This document shows positions 50,668-60,428 of a DNA stretch of 64,000 bases, one piece after another; within the stretch, counting starts at the first letter, position 1; every line of letters starts with the position of its first letter. The notes beneath the pieces were generated by a model. That model was not told the DNA's origin and searched no databases. It saw only the letters and a list, made by a program, of their open reading frames with translations. This stretch comes from Shimia sediminis (lineage in GTDB: Bacteria; Pseudomonadota; Alphaproteobacteria; Rhodobacterales; Rhodobacteraceae). The DNA lies in contig NZ_RYZK01000004.1 of NCBI RefSeq assembly GCF_003990645.1, positions 1 through 64,000 on the forward strand. Reading direction: 5' to 3'. Made by a program: the position numbers and the translations under genes.

Positions 50668-53593
50668 GGACACGCCCTCCTTCGGGGTCAAAGAACACCG
50701 GATCACACACCACGCAACGGGTGGTGATGCCTCGCAGGTGATCGACCATCTTTATCTCTTCACCATGGCGCGCGCGCCCATTGCGCAGAAAGGCAAGCCC
50801 CAGGTAGCTCTCGAGCGTCGGTGAGAAGCCGACCGAGGTGGTGTAGCCCTGTTCGTTTTCTCGCACCGGGTCATCATCCGCATTGAACAGGTGCGCGCCA
50901 GCGGTGATCTGCTGGACAACGCCCACGGGTTTCAAACCCACGAGCTGCGCACGCTCTTCCCCCACGAGCCCCGGACGCTCGCTCATGGTCTTGCCGATAC
51001 AGTCTTTCTTGGCGCTGACCATCCTGGCAAAACCGATGTCAAAGGCGTTGGTGCGGCCATGGATCTCAGCGTGGGTGATATGACCCTTTTCGATCCGCAG
51101 CACGTTCAGCGCCTCCATGCCATAGGCCCCACCGCCCATCGCTTCGGCGCGGGCCACCAACAGGCGGAACAGGCTGTCGCCATAGCGCGAAGGCACGGCA
51201 ACCTCATAGGCATGTTCGCCGGAGAAAGAGATGCGGAACAGGCGGCCTTTGATGCCCTGCAAAGTGACTTCGCCGCAGGCCATGAAGGGCCAGCTCGCAT
51301 CGTCGATTTCCACGTCCAGAAGCCCGTTCAGAAGTTCGCGGGATTTGGGTCCCGCGACAGCAAACTGCGCCCACTGCTCGGTCACCGAGATCATCGAGAC
51401 ATCCAGATCCGGACGCAGGCACTGATGCACATACTCAAGATGCCGCATCACCGGCCCGGCCGCTGCCGTCGTGGTGGTCATGACAAAGTGGTTTTCCCCC
51501 AGCCGTGCGGTGGTGCCGTCGTCCATGACGGTGCCGTCTTCGCGCAGCATCAGGCCGTAACGGGTTTTGCCCACCTTCAGGGTCGAGAACATGTTGGTGT
51601 AGACGAAATCGAGGAATTCGCCCACGTCCGGCCCTTGCAGATCAATCTTGCCCAGGGTTGAGACGTCGCAGATGCCCACGGCGTTACGCACCATGTTGAC
51701 CTCGCGGTCACAGGATTGCCGCCAGGTGCGCTCGCCCGGTGCGGGGAAATAGCTGGGGCGATACCAGAGGCCTGCCTCGATCATCGGCGCGCCGGCATCG
51801 ACGCTGGCCTTGTGGCTGGTGGTAAAGCGTTGCGGCGCAAAGCCATCCCCCTGCGCCCCGGCCCCCAGTGCGGCGATCGACACCGGCACATAAGGCGGAC
51901 GGAAGGTCGTCGTGCCGGTTTCAGGAATGCCCCGTCCAGTGGCGTCCGCCAGCACGGCGAGTGCGGCCACGTTCGAGTTCTTGCCCTGATCCGGCGCCAT
52001 GCCTTGGGTGGTATAGCGCTTCATGTGTTCGACCGAGCGGAAGTTCTCGGCAGCTGCCAGTTTCACGTCCTTGACGGTGACATCATTCTGGAAATCGAGC
52101 CAAGCGCGCCCCTTGCCCGCAACCGCCCAGAGCGGTTTCAGACGATAAGGCGCATCTTCGGCCTCGGGCAGGTCCGCCTTGGTCATCTTGATCCCGAGGT
52201 CGCCCAGCGCCGCCTCGGCACCAGCCGCACCCTGAGCCAAGGCCGCGTGGGTCGAAAACGCCCCGTTGCAGGCCCCCGCCGTGACCATACCGGGGACGGT
52301 CCCGTCGGTGGGGACAAAGGACAGGATGTCTTCGTTCCAGGTGGGTCGACCGTTCATGTGGCAGGTCATGTGCACGCTGGGGTTCCAGCCGCCGGACATC
52401 GCCAGACAATCGGTTTGCAGCTTGTCCTCGCGCCCATCCGGATAGCGGAAAGTCACCGCCTCCAGGGCCTTGCGGCCTTCGGAGTTGCAGACTTCGGCGC
52501 CTTTGTAGACCTCGTAGCCCTCGCCATCCGGCGCGTCCTGTCGTGTGTCTATGACCCCGGCCACGTGCACACCGGCTGCAACCAGATCGCGCGCAGTCCG
52601 GTGGGCATCGTCGTTGTTGGCAAAAATCGTCACCTTCTTGCCCGGCGCTACACCATATCGGTTGAGATAGGTGCGCACGGCGCTCGCGGTCATGATGCCC
52701 GGACGGTCGTTGTTGCGGAAGGCAACCGGGCGCTCGATGGCCCCAGCCGCGAGGATCGACCGCTTGGCGACGATGCGCCAGAAACACTCGAGCGGTGTGT
52801 CGCCAAGTCCGCCCAGATGATGTCCGACCCGCTCCAGCGCGCCATAGGTGCCCTGGTCGTAGGCCCCGGTTACGGTGGTGCGGGTCATCAGGCGCACGTT
52901 GTCCATTGCCGACAATTCGGCCACGGCCCGCGCCGCCCAGTCCTGACCCGACTGGCCGCCGATTTCATAGGTCTCCCCGTTGAGCCGCCCGCCCATGACG
53001 CTGTCTTCGTCACATAGGATCACCTCGGCGCCCGCGCGGCCGGCGGTCAGCGCTGCCATCAGCCCGGCGGGGCCTGCGCCAATGACCAGTAGATCACAGA
53101 AAGCAAAGGCTTTCTCGTAAGTATCGGGATTGTGCTTGCCACTCAGCGCGCCAATCCCGGCAGAGCGACGGATCACCGGTTCATAGAGCTTTTCCCAAAA
53201 AGCTTTGGGCCACATGAAGGTCTTGTAGTAGAAGCCGGCCCCAAGGAAAGGCGCGGCAAGGTCATTGAGGCTGAGCAGATCGACGTTCAGCGATGGCCAG
53301 CAGTTCTGCGAGCGTGTTTCCAGCCCGGCATAGACCTCTTGCACGGTGGCGCGCACGTTGGGGTCCTGCACCGCGCCGCTGCCCACGGTGATCAGGGCGC
53401 CAGGATCTTCGCTGCCTGCGCCGATCACGCCACGGGGGCGGTGATATTTAAAGGACCGCGCGATCATCTTGATCTCGGCAGCCAGAAGCGCCGAGGCCAC
53501 GGTGTCGCCTGCGTAAGCCTCGACCGATTTGCCGTCAAAAGTAAAGCTCAACGGCGCGGAGCGGTCGACAAGGCCTTTGCCATTCACCCTCAT
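50660..53593 (-). CDS. soxA: Sarcosine oxidase alpha subunit
   Basis: A 977-residue subunit: an N-terminal ferredoxin-like 2Fe-2S-type fold domain (LSFTFDGKSVEAYAGDTVAS), an NAD-binding pyridine-nucleotide-type domain (LLVIGAGPAGLMAALTAGRA near residue 170), a second dinucleotide fold, then GcvT folate-binding domains (from about 600; ISFSGEHAYEVAVPSRYG). It takes up the one-carbon unit from sarcosine and makes 5,10-methylene-THF. It overlaps soxD by four bases and soxG by eight. Normal length. Confidence 0.96.
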   Translation of the reverse strand: MRVNGKGLVDRSAPLSFTFDGKSVEAYAGDTVASALLAAEIKMIARSFKYHRPRGVIGAGSEDPGALITVGSGAVQDPNVRATVQEVYAGLETRSQNCWPSLNVDLLSLNDLAAPFLGAGFYYKTFMWPKAFWEKLYEPVIRRSAGIGALSGKHNPDTYEKAFAFCDLLVIGAGPAGLMAALTAGRAGAEVILCDEDSVMGGRLNGETYEIGGQSGQDWAARAVAELSAMDNVRLMTRTTVTGAYDQGTYGALERVGHHLGGLGDTPLECFWRIVAKRSILAAGAIERPVAFRNNDRPGIMTASAVRTYLNRYGVAPGKKVTIFANNDDAHRTARDLVAAGVHVAGVIDTRQDAPDGEGYEVYKGAEVCNSEGRKALEAVTFRYPDGREDKLQTDCLAMSGGWNPSVHMTCHMNGRPTWNEDILSFVPTDGTVPGMVTAGACNGAFSTHAALAQGAAGAEAALGDLGIKMTKADLPEAEDAPYRLKPLWAVAGKGRAWLDFQNDVTVKDVKLAAAENFRSVEHMKRYTTQGMAPDQGKNSNVAALAVLADATGRGIPETGTTTFRPPYVPVSIAALGAGAQGDGFAPQRFTTSHKASVDAGAPMIEAGLWYRPSYFPAPGERTWRQSCDREVNMVRNAVGICDVSTLGKIDLQGPDVGEFLDFVYTNMFSTLKVGKTRYGLMLREDGTVMDDGTTARLGENHFVMTTTTAAAGPVMRHLEYVHQCLRPDLDVSMISVTEQWAQFAVAGPKSRELLNGLLDVEIDDASWPFMACGEVTLQGIKGRLFRISFSGEHAYEVAVPSRYGDSLFRLLVARAEAMGGGAYGMEALNVLRIEKGHITHAEIHGRTNAFDIGFARMVSAKKDCIGKTMSERPGLVGEERAQLVGLKPVGVVQQITAGAHLFNADDDPVRENEQGYTTSVGFSPTLESYLGLAFLRNGRARHGEEIKMVDHLRGITTRCVVCDPVFFDPEGGRVRG

Positions 53594-53862
53594 GACTGCG
53601 CCTCCTTCACTTTTGACGCCAGCTCGGTGCTGAGAATCTCATGGGTCACCGTGTTGCGGGTGATCACCACCCAGGCTGCGCAACCGCTTTCGTGGTACCA
53701 CAGATCGCGGGTCACGCCCGCGGGGTTGTCGCGGTTGTGCACGTAGTCATCCCAGACCACGTCGCCTGCATCCGGGTCGGGGCGCTCCAGCGCCACCGCA
53801 TCACCCACATAATAAAACTCGCGTCGATCTCGTTCGCCGCAAAGAGGACATGTAATACGCAT
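53590..53862 (-). CDS. soxD: Sarcosine oxidase delta subunit
   Basis: A 90-residue zinc-binding subunit: ITCPLCGERDRREFYYVGDA (CxxC), RDNPAGVTRDLWYHESGCAA with the second ligand set (HxxGC), and WVVITRNTVTHEI. Delta binds Zn through three Cys and one His in the crystal structure of the family. It overlaps soxA by four bases and lies 11 bases after soxB. Confidence 0.95.
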   Translation of the reverse strand: MRITCPLCGERDRREFYYVGDAVALERPDPDAGDVVWDDYVHNRDNPAGVTRDLWYHESGCAAWVVITRNTVTHEILSTELASKVKEAQS

Positions 53863-53873
53863 CTATCTTCTCC

Positions 53874-55130
53874 TCAGTGCAGGTTATGCTGAGAGCCGGT
53901 GCCCTCTTCATCCATGATGCCAATGCCGGTCCGAAACCGGTCGAGGCGATACTTGGCCGCGACGTCATGGGGAGTGTCTGTCGCCATCAGATGCGCCATG
54001 CACCAGCCTGACGCGGGCACGGCCTTGAAACCGCCATAGTTCCAGCCGCAGTCGATATAGAGCCCGTCGATGCCCTCCATCTTGTCAATGATGGGCGAGC
54101 CATCGGGCGTCATATCCATGATCCCGCCCCAGGACCGCAGCACCTTGGCCTTGCCGATCATCGGCATCAGCGTCATGCCCGCCTCCATCACGTGTTCTTT
54201 CATCGGCAGGTTACCGCGTGACGCGTAAGAGGCGTAGAAATCCAGATCGCCGCCAAAGACCAGACCACCCTTGTCGGACTGGCTCATGTAGAAGTGGCCC
54301 ATGCCAAAGCTGATCACGTGGTCGATCACCGGCTTCAGCCCTTCGGTCACAAAGGCTTGCAGGACGTGGCTTTCGATTGGCAAGCGGCGTCCGGCCATGG
54401 CGGCCACCTGACCGGAGCGGCCCGCGACGATAATCGCGACCTTATTGCCCTTGATCGGTCCCCTGGTGGTCTGCACGCCTTTGACGACGCCATCGACGAT
54501 ATCGATCCCGGTGACTTCGCAATTCTGGATCAGATCCACGCCACGATCAGAGGCGCCGCGCGCATAGCCCCAGGCCACGGCGTCATGGCGCGCCGTCCCG
54601 CCACGTTTGTGGAACAGGCCGCCGTAGATCGGGAACCGGGTCTGTTCGAAGTCGAGATAAGGCAGCTCTTTGCGCACGCCCTCGCGGTCCAGAAGGATCG
54701 CGTCGTCACCCTGGTTGATCATCATGTTGCCGCGCCGGGCAAAGGCATCGCGTTGCCCGTCCGAATGGAACAGGTTGATGAGCCCACGCTGGGAATGCAT
54801 GACGTTGTAGTTCAGGTCTTCTTCGAGGGTTTCCCAGAGTTTCAGCGAGTGGGAATAGAATTCAGAGTTGCCCTGCAGGAAATAGTTGGCGCGCACGATG
54901 GTGGTGTTCCGTCCGACATTGCCGCCGCCAAGATAGCCCTTTTCCAGCACCGCAACGTTGGTGATGCCGTGGTTCTTGGCAAGGTAATAGGCGGTCGACA
55001 GCCCGTGGCCGCCACCACCGATGATAATGTAGTCGTATTCCGATTTGGGCTGGGCGTCGCGCCAATGCGCGCTCCAACCCTTGTTCCCGGACAGCCCTTC
55101 GGTGAAAACCTTCCAACTCGAAAATCGCAT
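53874..55130 (-). CDS. soxB: Sarcosine oxidase beta subunit
   Basis: A 418-residue DAO-family flavoprotein: YIIIGGGGHGLSTAYYLAKN near residue 35, ARHDAVAWGYARGASDRGVD near residue 180 (close to the covalent-FMN His of the family), and WGGIMDMTPDGSPIIDKMEG / WNYGGFKAVPASGWCMAHLM near the C-terminus. It oxidises sarcosine to glycine. First gene of the soxBDAG operon, with about 140 bases of upstream leader before the barrel gene's stop. With the Rieske and DMGDH-like enzymes at 12873-17385 it could complete betaine demethylation. Confidence 0.96.
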   Translation of the reverse strand: MRFSSWKVFTEGLSGNKGWSAHWRDAQPKSEYDYIIIGGGGHGLSTAYYLAKNHGITNVAVLEKGYLGGGNVGRNTTIVRANYFLQGNSEFYSHSLKLWETLEEDLNYNVMHSQRGLINLFHSDGQRDAFARRGNMMINQGDDAILLDREGVRKELPYLDFEQTRFPIYGGLFHKRGGTARHDAVAWGYARGASDRGVDLIQNCEVTGIDIVDGVVKGVQTTRGPIKGNKVAIIVAGRSGQVAAMAGRRLPIESHVLQAFVTEGLKPVIDHVISFGMGHFYMSQSDKGGLVFGGDLDFYASYASRGNLPMKEHVMEAGMTLMPMIGKAKVLRSWGGIMDMTPDGSPIIDKMEGIDGLYIDCGWNYGGFKAVPASGWCMAHLMATDTPHDVAAKYRLDRFRTGIGIMDEEGTGSQHNLH

Positions 55131-55270
55131 CTTGCACTCCCATCAGACCGGGAACGATGAAACCCGGCTTGCGAGGAAAGTGCAACTGCCTGATAGGCGA
55201 TACTTGGCAGAAAGCGACAGGTTTTGTCGTAATCCCCAGCAAGGCTGGAAAGTTGCGGGCCAAAGCAGCG

Positions 55271-56179
55271 TCAGAACAAGACCCGAAAGGCCAGACCGGC
55301 AATCAGGGCGTCGTCATAGCTTTGCCGGCTCACGGTTGCACCTGATGACTCCTCGAGCTTCAATTCGCCATCAAACTCCATGCCAACAAAGGCATTGAAT
55401 GACAGGCCCGGGTTGGGTTTGTAGTCCACGGACAGGACAACGGGGACACTGGAATCCTGTCCAATGCCGCCCGGGGCCAGCCCAGTGTTGTCCAGCCGAA
55501 ACCGGGTGCGTTCGTAGCGCGTTGAAAGCGACAGGCTGGTGCTGCGCGACGCCTGATACCTGAGCGAGACGCCGGGACCTTGAGAGGCACCGGCAGCGGT
55601 GCTGGTGCCGAGCGACCACTGATCCGTCATCTGCCAGTTCACCAGAAGCGCAGGGAAGAGATCGATGTCATTGCTTTCCAGTTCGGAAAAGGCACCAAAG
55701 GCCGGACCGATTTCCAGATTGGGCGAGACCTGCCATGTTACGCCTGCAAACACACCATAGGTGAATCCATCCGAGGCCGAGGCGTCGTTCTCATAATCCC
55801 ACCGCAGTTGCGGAGAGACAAAGACCTTGGCCCCGCCGTTGGTGCGAAACCGAACCGGCGCCGAGATGCGGATGTCACGGACATCGTCCCAGGGCGCCGC
55901 GCCGGGTGTGGCGAAATCGTAGGAGTATTCACCAAGGCTGAGCAGGAACCCGTAAGACAGATCGTCGTCGCGATAGAGCGCGCCGCCTCGCAGGAACGCG
56001 CGGCTGGAAGAGAACGACCCACCGCCGCTGAGGTTGGCGTCATCCTGTGCCACAACAAGGCCATCAAAAACCGTTGTCCAGCCACTTTGCTGTGTGGACC
56101 CCTCTGTCGCCATCAGTGCCGGAAGTCCCGCAGCCGCCATCACCCGCCATATCCGTCTCGTCATTCTGCTCTCGCTCAT
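55271..56179 (-). CDS. Outer-membrane beta-barrel protein
   Basis: A 302-residue protein with a signal peptide (RIWRVMAAAGLPALMATEGS in outline) and alternating amphipathic strands: FSSSRAFLRGGALYRDDDLS, YGVFAGVTWQVSPNLEIGPA, STSLSLSTRYERTRFRLD. The last residue is Phe after GLAFRVLF, the BAM recognition end of outer-membrane barrels. DUF6268-like in layout. The start is 56179 or 56164 (both Met); 56179 is given. Probably a porin-like or structural barrel; no specific function. Confidence 0.8.
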   Translation of the reverse strand: MSESRMTRRIWRVMAAAGLPALMATEGSTQQSGWTTVFDGLVVAQDDANLSGGGSFSSSRAFLRGGALYRDDDLSYGFLLSLGEYSYDFATPGAAPWDDVRDIRISAPVRFRTNGGAKVFVSPQLRWDYENDASASDGFTYGVFAGVTWQVSPNLEIGPAFGAFSELESNDIDLFPALLVNWQMTDQWSLGTSTAAGASQGPGVSLRYQASRSTSLSLSTRYERTRFRLDNTGLAPGGIGQDSSVPVVLSVDYKPNPGLSFNAFVGMEFDGELKLEESSGATVSRQSYDDALIAGLAFRVLF

Positions 56180-56271
56180 TGTATTCCGCGCAGTTTCACG
56201 CGGATCTACAGTCACTACGAAGCAGGACGTCGGAGCGATCGAAAATAGTTCGGAAAAGTTTTTGCTGCCCC

Positions 56272-56853
56272 TTAGTCGGGTGTCGCCGCCTTGCGCTCTT
56301 CCAGAGTCAGCACGCGTGGTGTGACCACCGGATGACCAGACGCGTCAAAGAAAGGCGTGGCCTTGTCGCGGCGCAGCTTGGCGGACAGGTTGCGCTTCAT
56401 GATCTGCCAGCCTGCGCTCAGAAAGCCGTAGCTCTTGATGGGATCGCCGGGGGTCGCGCACTCGCCTTTGTTCACGGCAATCACCGGGCCGAGTGCATCC
56501 TTGTTGCCGTGCAGATTGCTGGTCGCAATGCCGACAAAGCTCAGACCGGGCGAGGACAACGTGTTGAACAGGGGGGTATCACAGCAACCGGCATACCACC
56601 GCATGAGCCCTTTGGGAGAGAGGCGCATGCAAGCCAGGTGTTCCTTGCCCGTCTGAATGTCGACCAAAGACGGCACGGTCTGAAAAATGTCCGAGCCAGC
56701 CCGGTCATTCAGCACATAGCCTGCATTTAACGCATCCGCGCCAGCCTGACAGTCCTTGCAGTAACACACCACACGCGAACCTGCCTTGGGCGACACGTCG
56801 TGCAGCACCCCCGAAAGGGTGCCGCATTTACATGAAAATCTCAGGTCACTCAC
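56272..56853 (-). CDS. DUF6151-family protein (GFA-like zinc protein)
   Basis: A 193-residue protein starting LRFSCKCGTLSGVLHDVSPK and VVCYCKDCQAGADAL, the CxCG...CxC..C metal ligand set of the GFA (glutathione-dependent formaldehyde-activating) superfamily, with WYAGCCDTPLFNTL as the later CC ligand pair. Zn-dependent enzymes of this fold bind formaldehyde-glutathione adducts, but DUF6151 members are uncharacterised. Near the sarcosine oxidase genes, which release formaldehyde when folate is lacking; a link is only inference. GDH starts upstream on the same strand with a three-base gap. Confidence 0.8.
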   Translation of the reverse strand: MSDLRFSCKCGTLSGVLHDVSPKAGSRVVCYCKDCQAGADALNAGYVLNDRAGSDIFQTVPSLVDIQTGKEHLACMRLSPKGLMRWYAGCCDTPLFNTLSSPGLSFVGIATSNLHGNKDALGPVIAVNKGECATPGDPIKSYGFLSAGWQIMKRNLSAKLRRDKATPFFDASGHPVVTPRVLTLEERKAATPD

Positions 56854-56856
56854 AAA

Positions 56857-58287
56857 TCAGAGCCCCTTGGCACGGTAGCTGGCGGCAACCTTGTCGATGG
56901 CCACGAGATACGCGGCAGTGCGCAGATCATCCACATCGCCGCGCTCGTGCCAGACATCGCGCATCGACTGATAGGCTATCCGCATGGTGTCATCGAGACC
57001 TGAGCGCACCAGCTCCAGTTCATCCGCACCGCGCAGGTACTTTTGCTTGAAGCTCTCGGTGATCGAATAGGTGTTGCCCATCGCATCCGAGATGCGTTGC
57101 AGCTCATCCACCACCAGCTGGTGGCGCGCCTCTTCCTGGCGGCGCTGCATCCGGCCAAAACGGATGTGGCTGAGGTTCTTGACCCATTCAAAGTAAGAGA
57201 CGGTCACACCGCCTGCGTTGGCATACATGTCGGGAATGATCACGGTGCCCTTTTCACGCAGGATGGCGTCCGCGCCAGCGGTTACCGGACCGTTCGCCGC
57301 CTCGATGATCAGCGGGGCCTTGATGCGCTCTGCGTTGCCGAGGTTGATAACCGCTTCCAGCGCAGCAGGGATGAGAATGTCGCAGTCTTCTTCCAGAACA
57401 ACCGCGCCTTCCTTGACATAGGTGCCATCAGGAAAGCCCGTCACCCCGCCGTGTTTGCCGATCCAGGCCCGCACCGCATCCACATCCAGCCCGGCTTCGT
57501 TGACCAGAGCACCGTCCCATTCAACGATGCCGGTGATTTTTGATCCGTCTTCTTGCGACAGGAACTTGGCCGCGTGGTAGCCCACGTTGCCCAGCCCCTG
57601 CACGATCACGCGCTTGCCATCGAGCGAACCAGTCAGGCCAGCCTTTTCCATATCGCGCGCATCGCGGAAGAACTCGCGCAGGGCATATTGCACGCCACGG
57701 CCAGTTGCCTCGACCCGGCCCGAGATCCCACCTGCATTCAGCGGCTTGCCGGTGACGCAGGCCACCGCATTGATGTCGGTGGTGTTCATGCGCGCGTATT
57801 GGTCGGCAATCCAGGCCATTTCACGCTCGCCCGTCCCCATATCCGGGGCTGGCACGTTCTGCGAGGGATGGATCAGATCGCGCTTTGCCAGTTCATAGGC
57901 AAACCGGCGGGTGATACGTTCCAATTCGTGGTCTTCGTATTGGCGGGGATCAATCCGCAGCCCCCCCTTGGAGCCGCCAAAAGGCGCTTCGACCAAGGCA
58001 CACTTATAGGTCATCAGCGCTGCCAGCGCCTCGACCTCATCCTGGTTCACACCCATGGCATAGCGTATGCCGCCCTTGACCGGTTCCTTGTGTTCGGAAT
58101 GCACCGAGCGGTATCCGGTAAAGGTCTGAATTTGCCCACGCAACCGGACACCAAAACGCACCGTATATGTCGCGTTACATACGCGGATCTTCTCTTCGAG
58201 CCCGGGCGGCAGGTCCATCAGCGCCACTGCGCGGTTGAACATCAGGTCAACGCTTTCTCTGAAACTCGGCTCTTTGGGGGTGCTCAT
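56857..58287 (-). CDS. Glutamate dehydrogenase (Glu/Leu/Phe/Val family)
   Basis: A 476-residue ELFV dehydrogenase. KGGIRYAMGVNQDEVEALAA is the substrate region, then ALVEAPFGGSKGGLRIDPR with the catalytic Lys (GGSKGG), APDMGTGEREMAW, and the NAD domain VIVQGLGNVGYHAAKFL near residue 230. IIEAANGPVTAGADAIL is conserved. It interconverts glutamate and 2-oxoglutarate plus ammonia. The start at 58287 is set by AGGAGG six bases upstream rather than the ATG at 58308. Confidence 0.95.
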   Translation of the reverse strand: MSTPKEPSFRESVDLMFNRAVALMDLPPGLEEKIRVCNATYTVRFGVRLRGQIQTFTGYRSVHSEHKEPVKGGIRYAMGVNQDEVEALAALMTYKCALVEAPFGGSKGGLRIDPRQYEDHELERITRRFAYELAKRDLIHPSQNVPAPDMGTGEREMAWIADQYARMNTTDINAVACVTGKPLNAGGISGRVEATGRGVQYALREFFRDARDMEKAGLTGSLDGKRVIVQGLGNVGYHAAKFLSQEDGSKITGIVEWDGALVNEAGLDVDAVRAWIGKHGGVTGFPDGTYVKEGAVVLEEDCDILIPAALEAVINLGNAERIKAPLIIEAANGPVTAGADAILREKGTVIIPDMYANAGGVTVSYFEWVKNLSHIRFGRMQRRQEEARHQLVVDELQRISDAMGNTYSITESFKQKYLRGADELELVRSGLDDTMRIAYQSMRDVWHERGDVDDLRTAAYLVAIDKVAASYRAKGL

Positions 58288-58601
58288 CGATATCCTCCTG
58301 ACAAGCATTTTTGCGACTCAACGCCGCAGGTCTGAATTCTCGCAGCCTATGACGGATGACAACACTCTGGCGAGGGGAATGTTTGCTTTAGCGCCTATTT
58401 ATTGTGCAATTCGAAAACTGGAAACAATTCCTTCGAATTGATCGCACTGTTCAGGCAACCCTTTGCAATCAGGATAGTTTCCGCAATCTCGCGCCAAGTT
58501 TGCCCCAGTTTTGCCCGATTTGCATGGGACAAAGACTGTGGCGCAGTGGGTAACGCAAAAGGCTGATTCCTGTGTTTGCGCCGGATTTCTAGGTGACGAA
58601 T
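58288..58601. other. Divergent regulatory gap, GDH / tad genes
   Basis: These 314 bases hold no supported gene. They contain the GDH ribosome site, a perfect 9-base inverted repeat CAATTCGAA (58408-58416) / TTCGAATTG (58433-58441) spaced 16 bases, and AGGTGA before the tad gene. Short frames here have no recognisable family. Confidence 0.6.
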
Positions 58602-60428
58602 ATGCCTCTGTTTGAACACTCACTGACAGAAAAAGCGCGGTTGCGCGTGCGGGAACACTGCGCGGCCGGACTACGGCAATTTACACGTGACGAAGACGGC
58701 GCACTGGTCGGCTTCGCCATTTTTCTATTTCTCATGATCCTGATGGTTGGCGGGATTGGCATTGATGTGATGCGCTCGGAAATGAAGCGCACCAAGATGC
58801 AACACACCCTGGATCGCGCCATTCTGGCTGCGGCTGACCTGAACCAGGAACTCGACCCCGAAGCCGTCGTGAACGACTATTTTGCCAAGTCAGGAATGAG
58901 TGACTACCTGACCAGCGTCACGGTGGATGAGGGCCTGAACTATCGTGTTGTCGAGGCCAAAGCCGAGATGTCCATGGAAACCGACTTTATGCATCTCGCT
59001 GGCATTGACACGATCAGCGTGCCTGCATCCGGCGTCGCAGAAGAACGCATCGATGGCGTTGAAATTTCGCTGGTGCTGGACGTCTCTGGCTCGATGAACA
59101 GCAACAGCCGCCTTACGAACCTCAAGGTCGCGGCAAAGGACTTTATCGATACAATGGTCGATAATACAGACGACGGAAAGTTGTCAGTTTCGATCGTCCC
59201 CTATGCCACACAGGTCGCCGTGCCTGAAAATCTTTTCAACACACTCAATGCCTCAATCAGCGGTACAGTCGACGTGGATACCGTTCTGGATTTCGGCTCG
59301 GCGGACACGGCCTCGAACCAGCAGGGGTATTCGCACTGTCTTCACTTTGACAGCGCTGACTTTAACAACACCGCGCTTGATCCCGCTGATCGCTGGCAGC
59401 AGGCCATGCACTTCAGCCCCTGGAGCGACTTTGATGGCCGGGATGATGACCCCAAGAGACTGGTTTCAAGTCCCGTGTGCCGGACCGACAGTGCCAGCGA
59501 GGTGCTGGTGCTTGAAAAAGATCAGACCAAACTCAAGAGCTACATCGACGGCCTTTGGGCCAGCGGTAACACCTCTATCGACCTCGGTATGAAGTGGGGG
59601 GCCGCTCTGCTTGATCCATCGACGCAAACCTCAATTGACTACATGATCGAGCAAGGCGATGTCTCCAGCGACTTCATCGAGCGTCCGCACGGCTATAATG
59701 ACGGCGAGTCTCTGAAAGTGATCGTGTTGATGACCGATGGTCAGAACACTTCGCAGTACTACGTTGCGGACGGGTTCCGCGAAGGGGATTCGAACATCTG
59801 GTGGAACGACCAGGAAGAGGTTTATTCAGTTTACGTTGGTGTGGACTATAATGACCGCAACAACAACGGTGCCTATGACGACGACCTATACTATTGGCCC
59901 TATGACGGTTCCTGGTCGGATCACCCCTATGGCAACGGCGAAATCACCACGAGCGAATGGATCGAACACGTCGAACAGTATTGCAAAAGATACGACACGA
60001 GAAAGGGCAAGTGTAGAAAGTGGGGAAACAAGACCACCTATGAAGAGGTGATCACAACCGTCTCTGAAGCAGGTGAGGCCGTTCTTTTGCAGTACCCCGA
60101 CCTCTGGGCCTATACATCGCTGGAATGGAACGTCGAAGAACACTACGAACCCTGGTCGTATTCCGCATGGGATGACTGGTACTACGACGTGCGCAAATAT
60201 GTTGGTTCCTCGACCAAGAATACGCGCACCAAGAACATCTGTGACGCAGCCAAAGCGCAGGACATTGTGGTGTTTACGATTGGATTTGAGGCGCCTTCAA
60301 CTGGACAGGCGGTACTCAAGGACTGTGCCAGCTCGGTCAGTCACTATTTTGACGTCAATGGGCTGGAGATCTCTGATGCTTTCGCGGCCATCGCCTCTTC
60401 CATCGCACAACTGAAGCTGACCCAATGA
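58602..60428 (+). CDS. TadG-like pilus-assembly protein with VWA domain
   Basis: A 608-residue protein: a short cytoplasmic head, a membrane anchor (VGFAIFLFLMILMVGGIGID), a TadE/G-like stem (residues 40-140) and a von Willebrand A domain with MIDAS motif DVSGSM near residue 160, then VLMTDG near residue 380. An insert at about residues 400-540 is very rich in Trp, Tyr and Asp and contains DRNNNG, which resembles a calcium loop. Start: ATG 58602 with AGGTGA upstream, preferred to GTG 58593. The next gene overlaps by four bases. Probably a cell-surface adhesin-like minor component of a Tad system. Confidence 0.85.
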   Translation: MPLFEHSLTEKARLRVREHCAAGLRQFTRDEDGALVGFAIFLFLMILMVGGIGIDVMRSEMKRTKMQHTLDRAILAAADLNQELDPEAVVNDYFAKSGMSDYLTSVTVDEGLNYRVVEAKAEMSMETDFMHLAGIDTISVPASGVAEERIDGVEISLVLDVSGSMNSNSRLTNLKVAAKDFIDTMVDNTDDGKLSVSIVPYATQVAVPENLFNTLNASISGTVDVDTVLDFGSADTASNQQGYSHCLHFDSADFNNTALDPADRWQQAMHFSPWSDFDGRDDDPKRLVSSPVCRTDSASEVLVLEKDQTKLKSYIDGLWASGNTSIDLGMKWGAALLDPSTQTSIDYMIEQGDVSSDFIERPHGYNDGESLKVIVLMTDGQNTSQYYVADGFREGDSNIWWNDQEEVYSVYVGVDYNDRNNNGAYDDDLYYWPYDGSWSDHPYGNGEITTSEWIEHVEQYCKRYDTRKGKCRKWGNKTTYEEVITTVSEAGEAVLLQYPDLWAYTSLEWNVEEHYEPWSYSAWDDWYYDVRKYVGSSTKNTRTKNICDAAKAQDIVVFTIGFEAPSTGQAVLKDCASSVSHYFDVNGLEISDAFAAIASSIAQLKLTQ

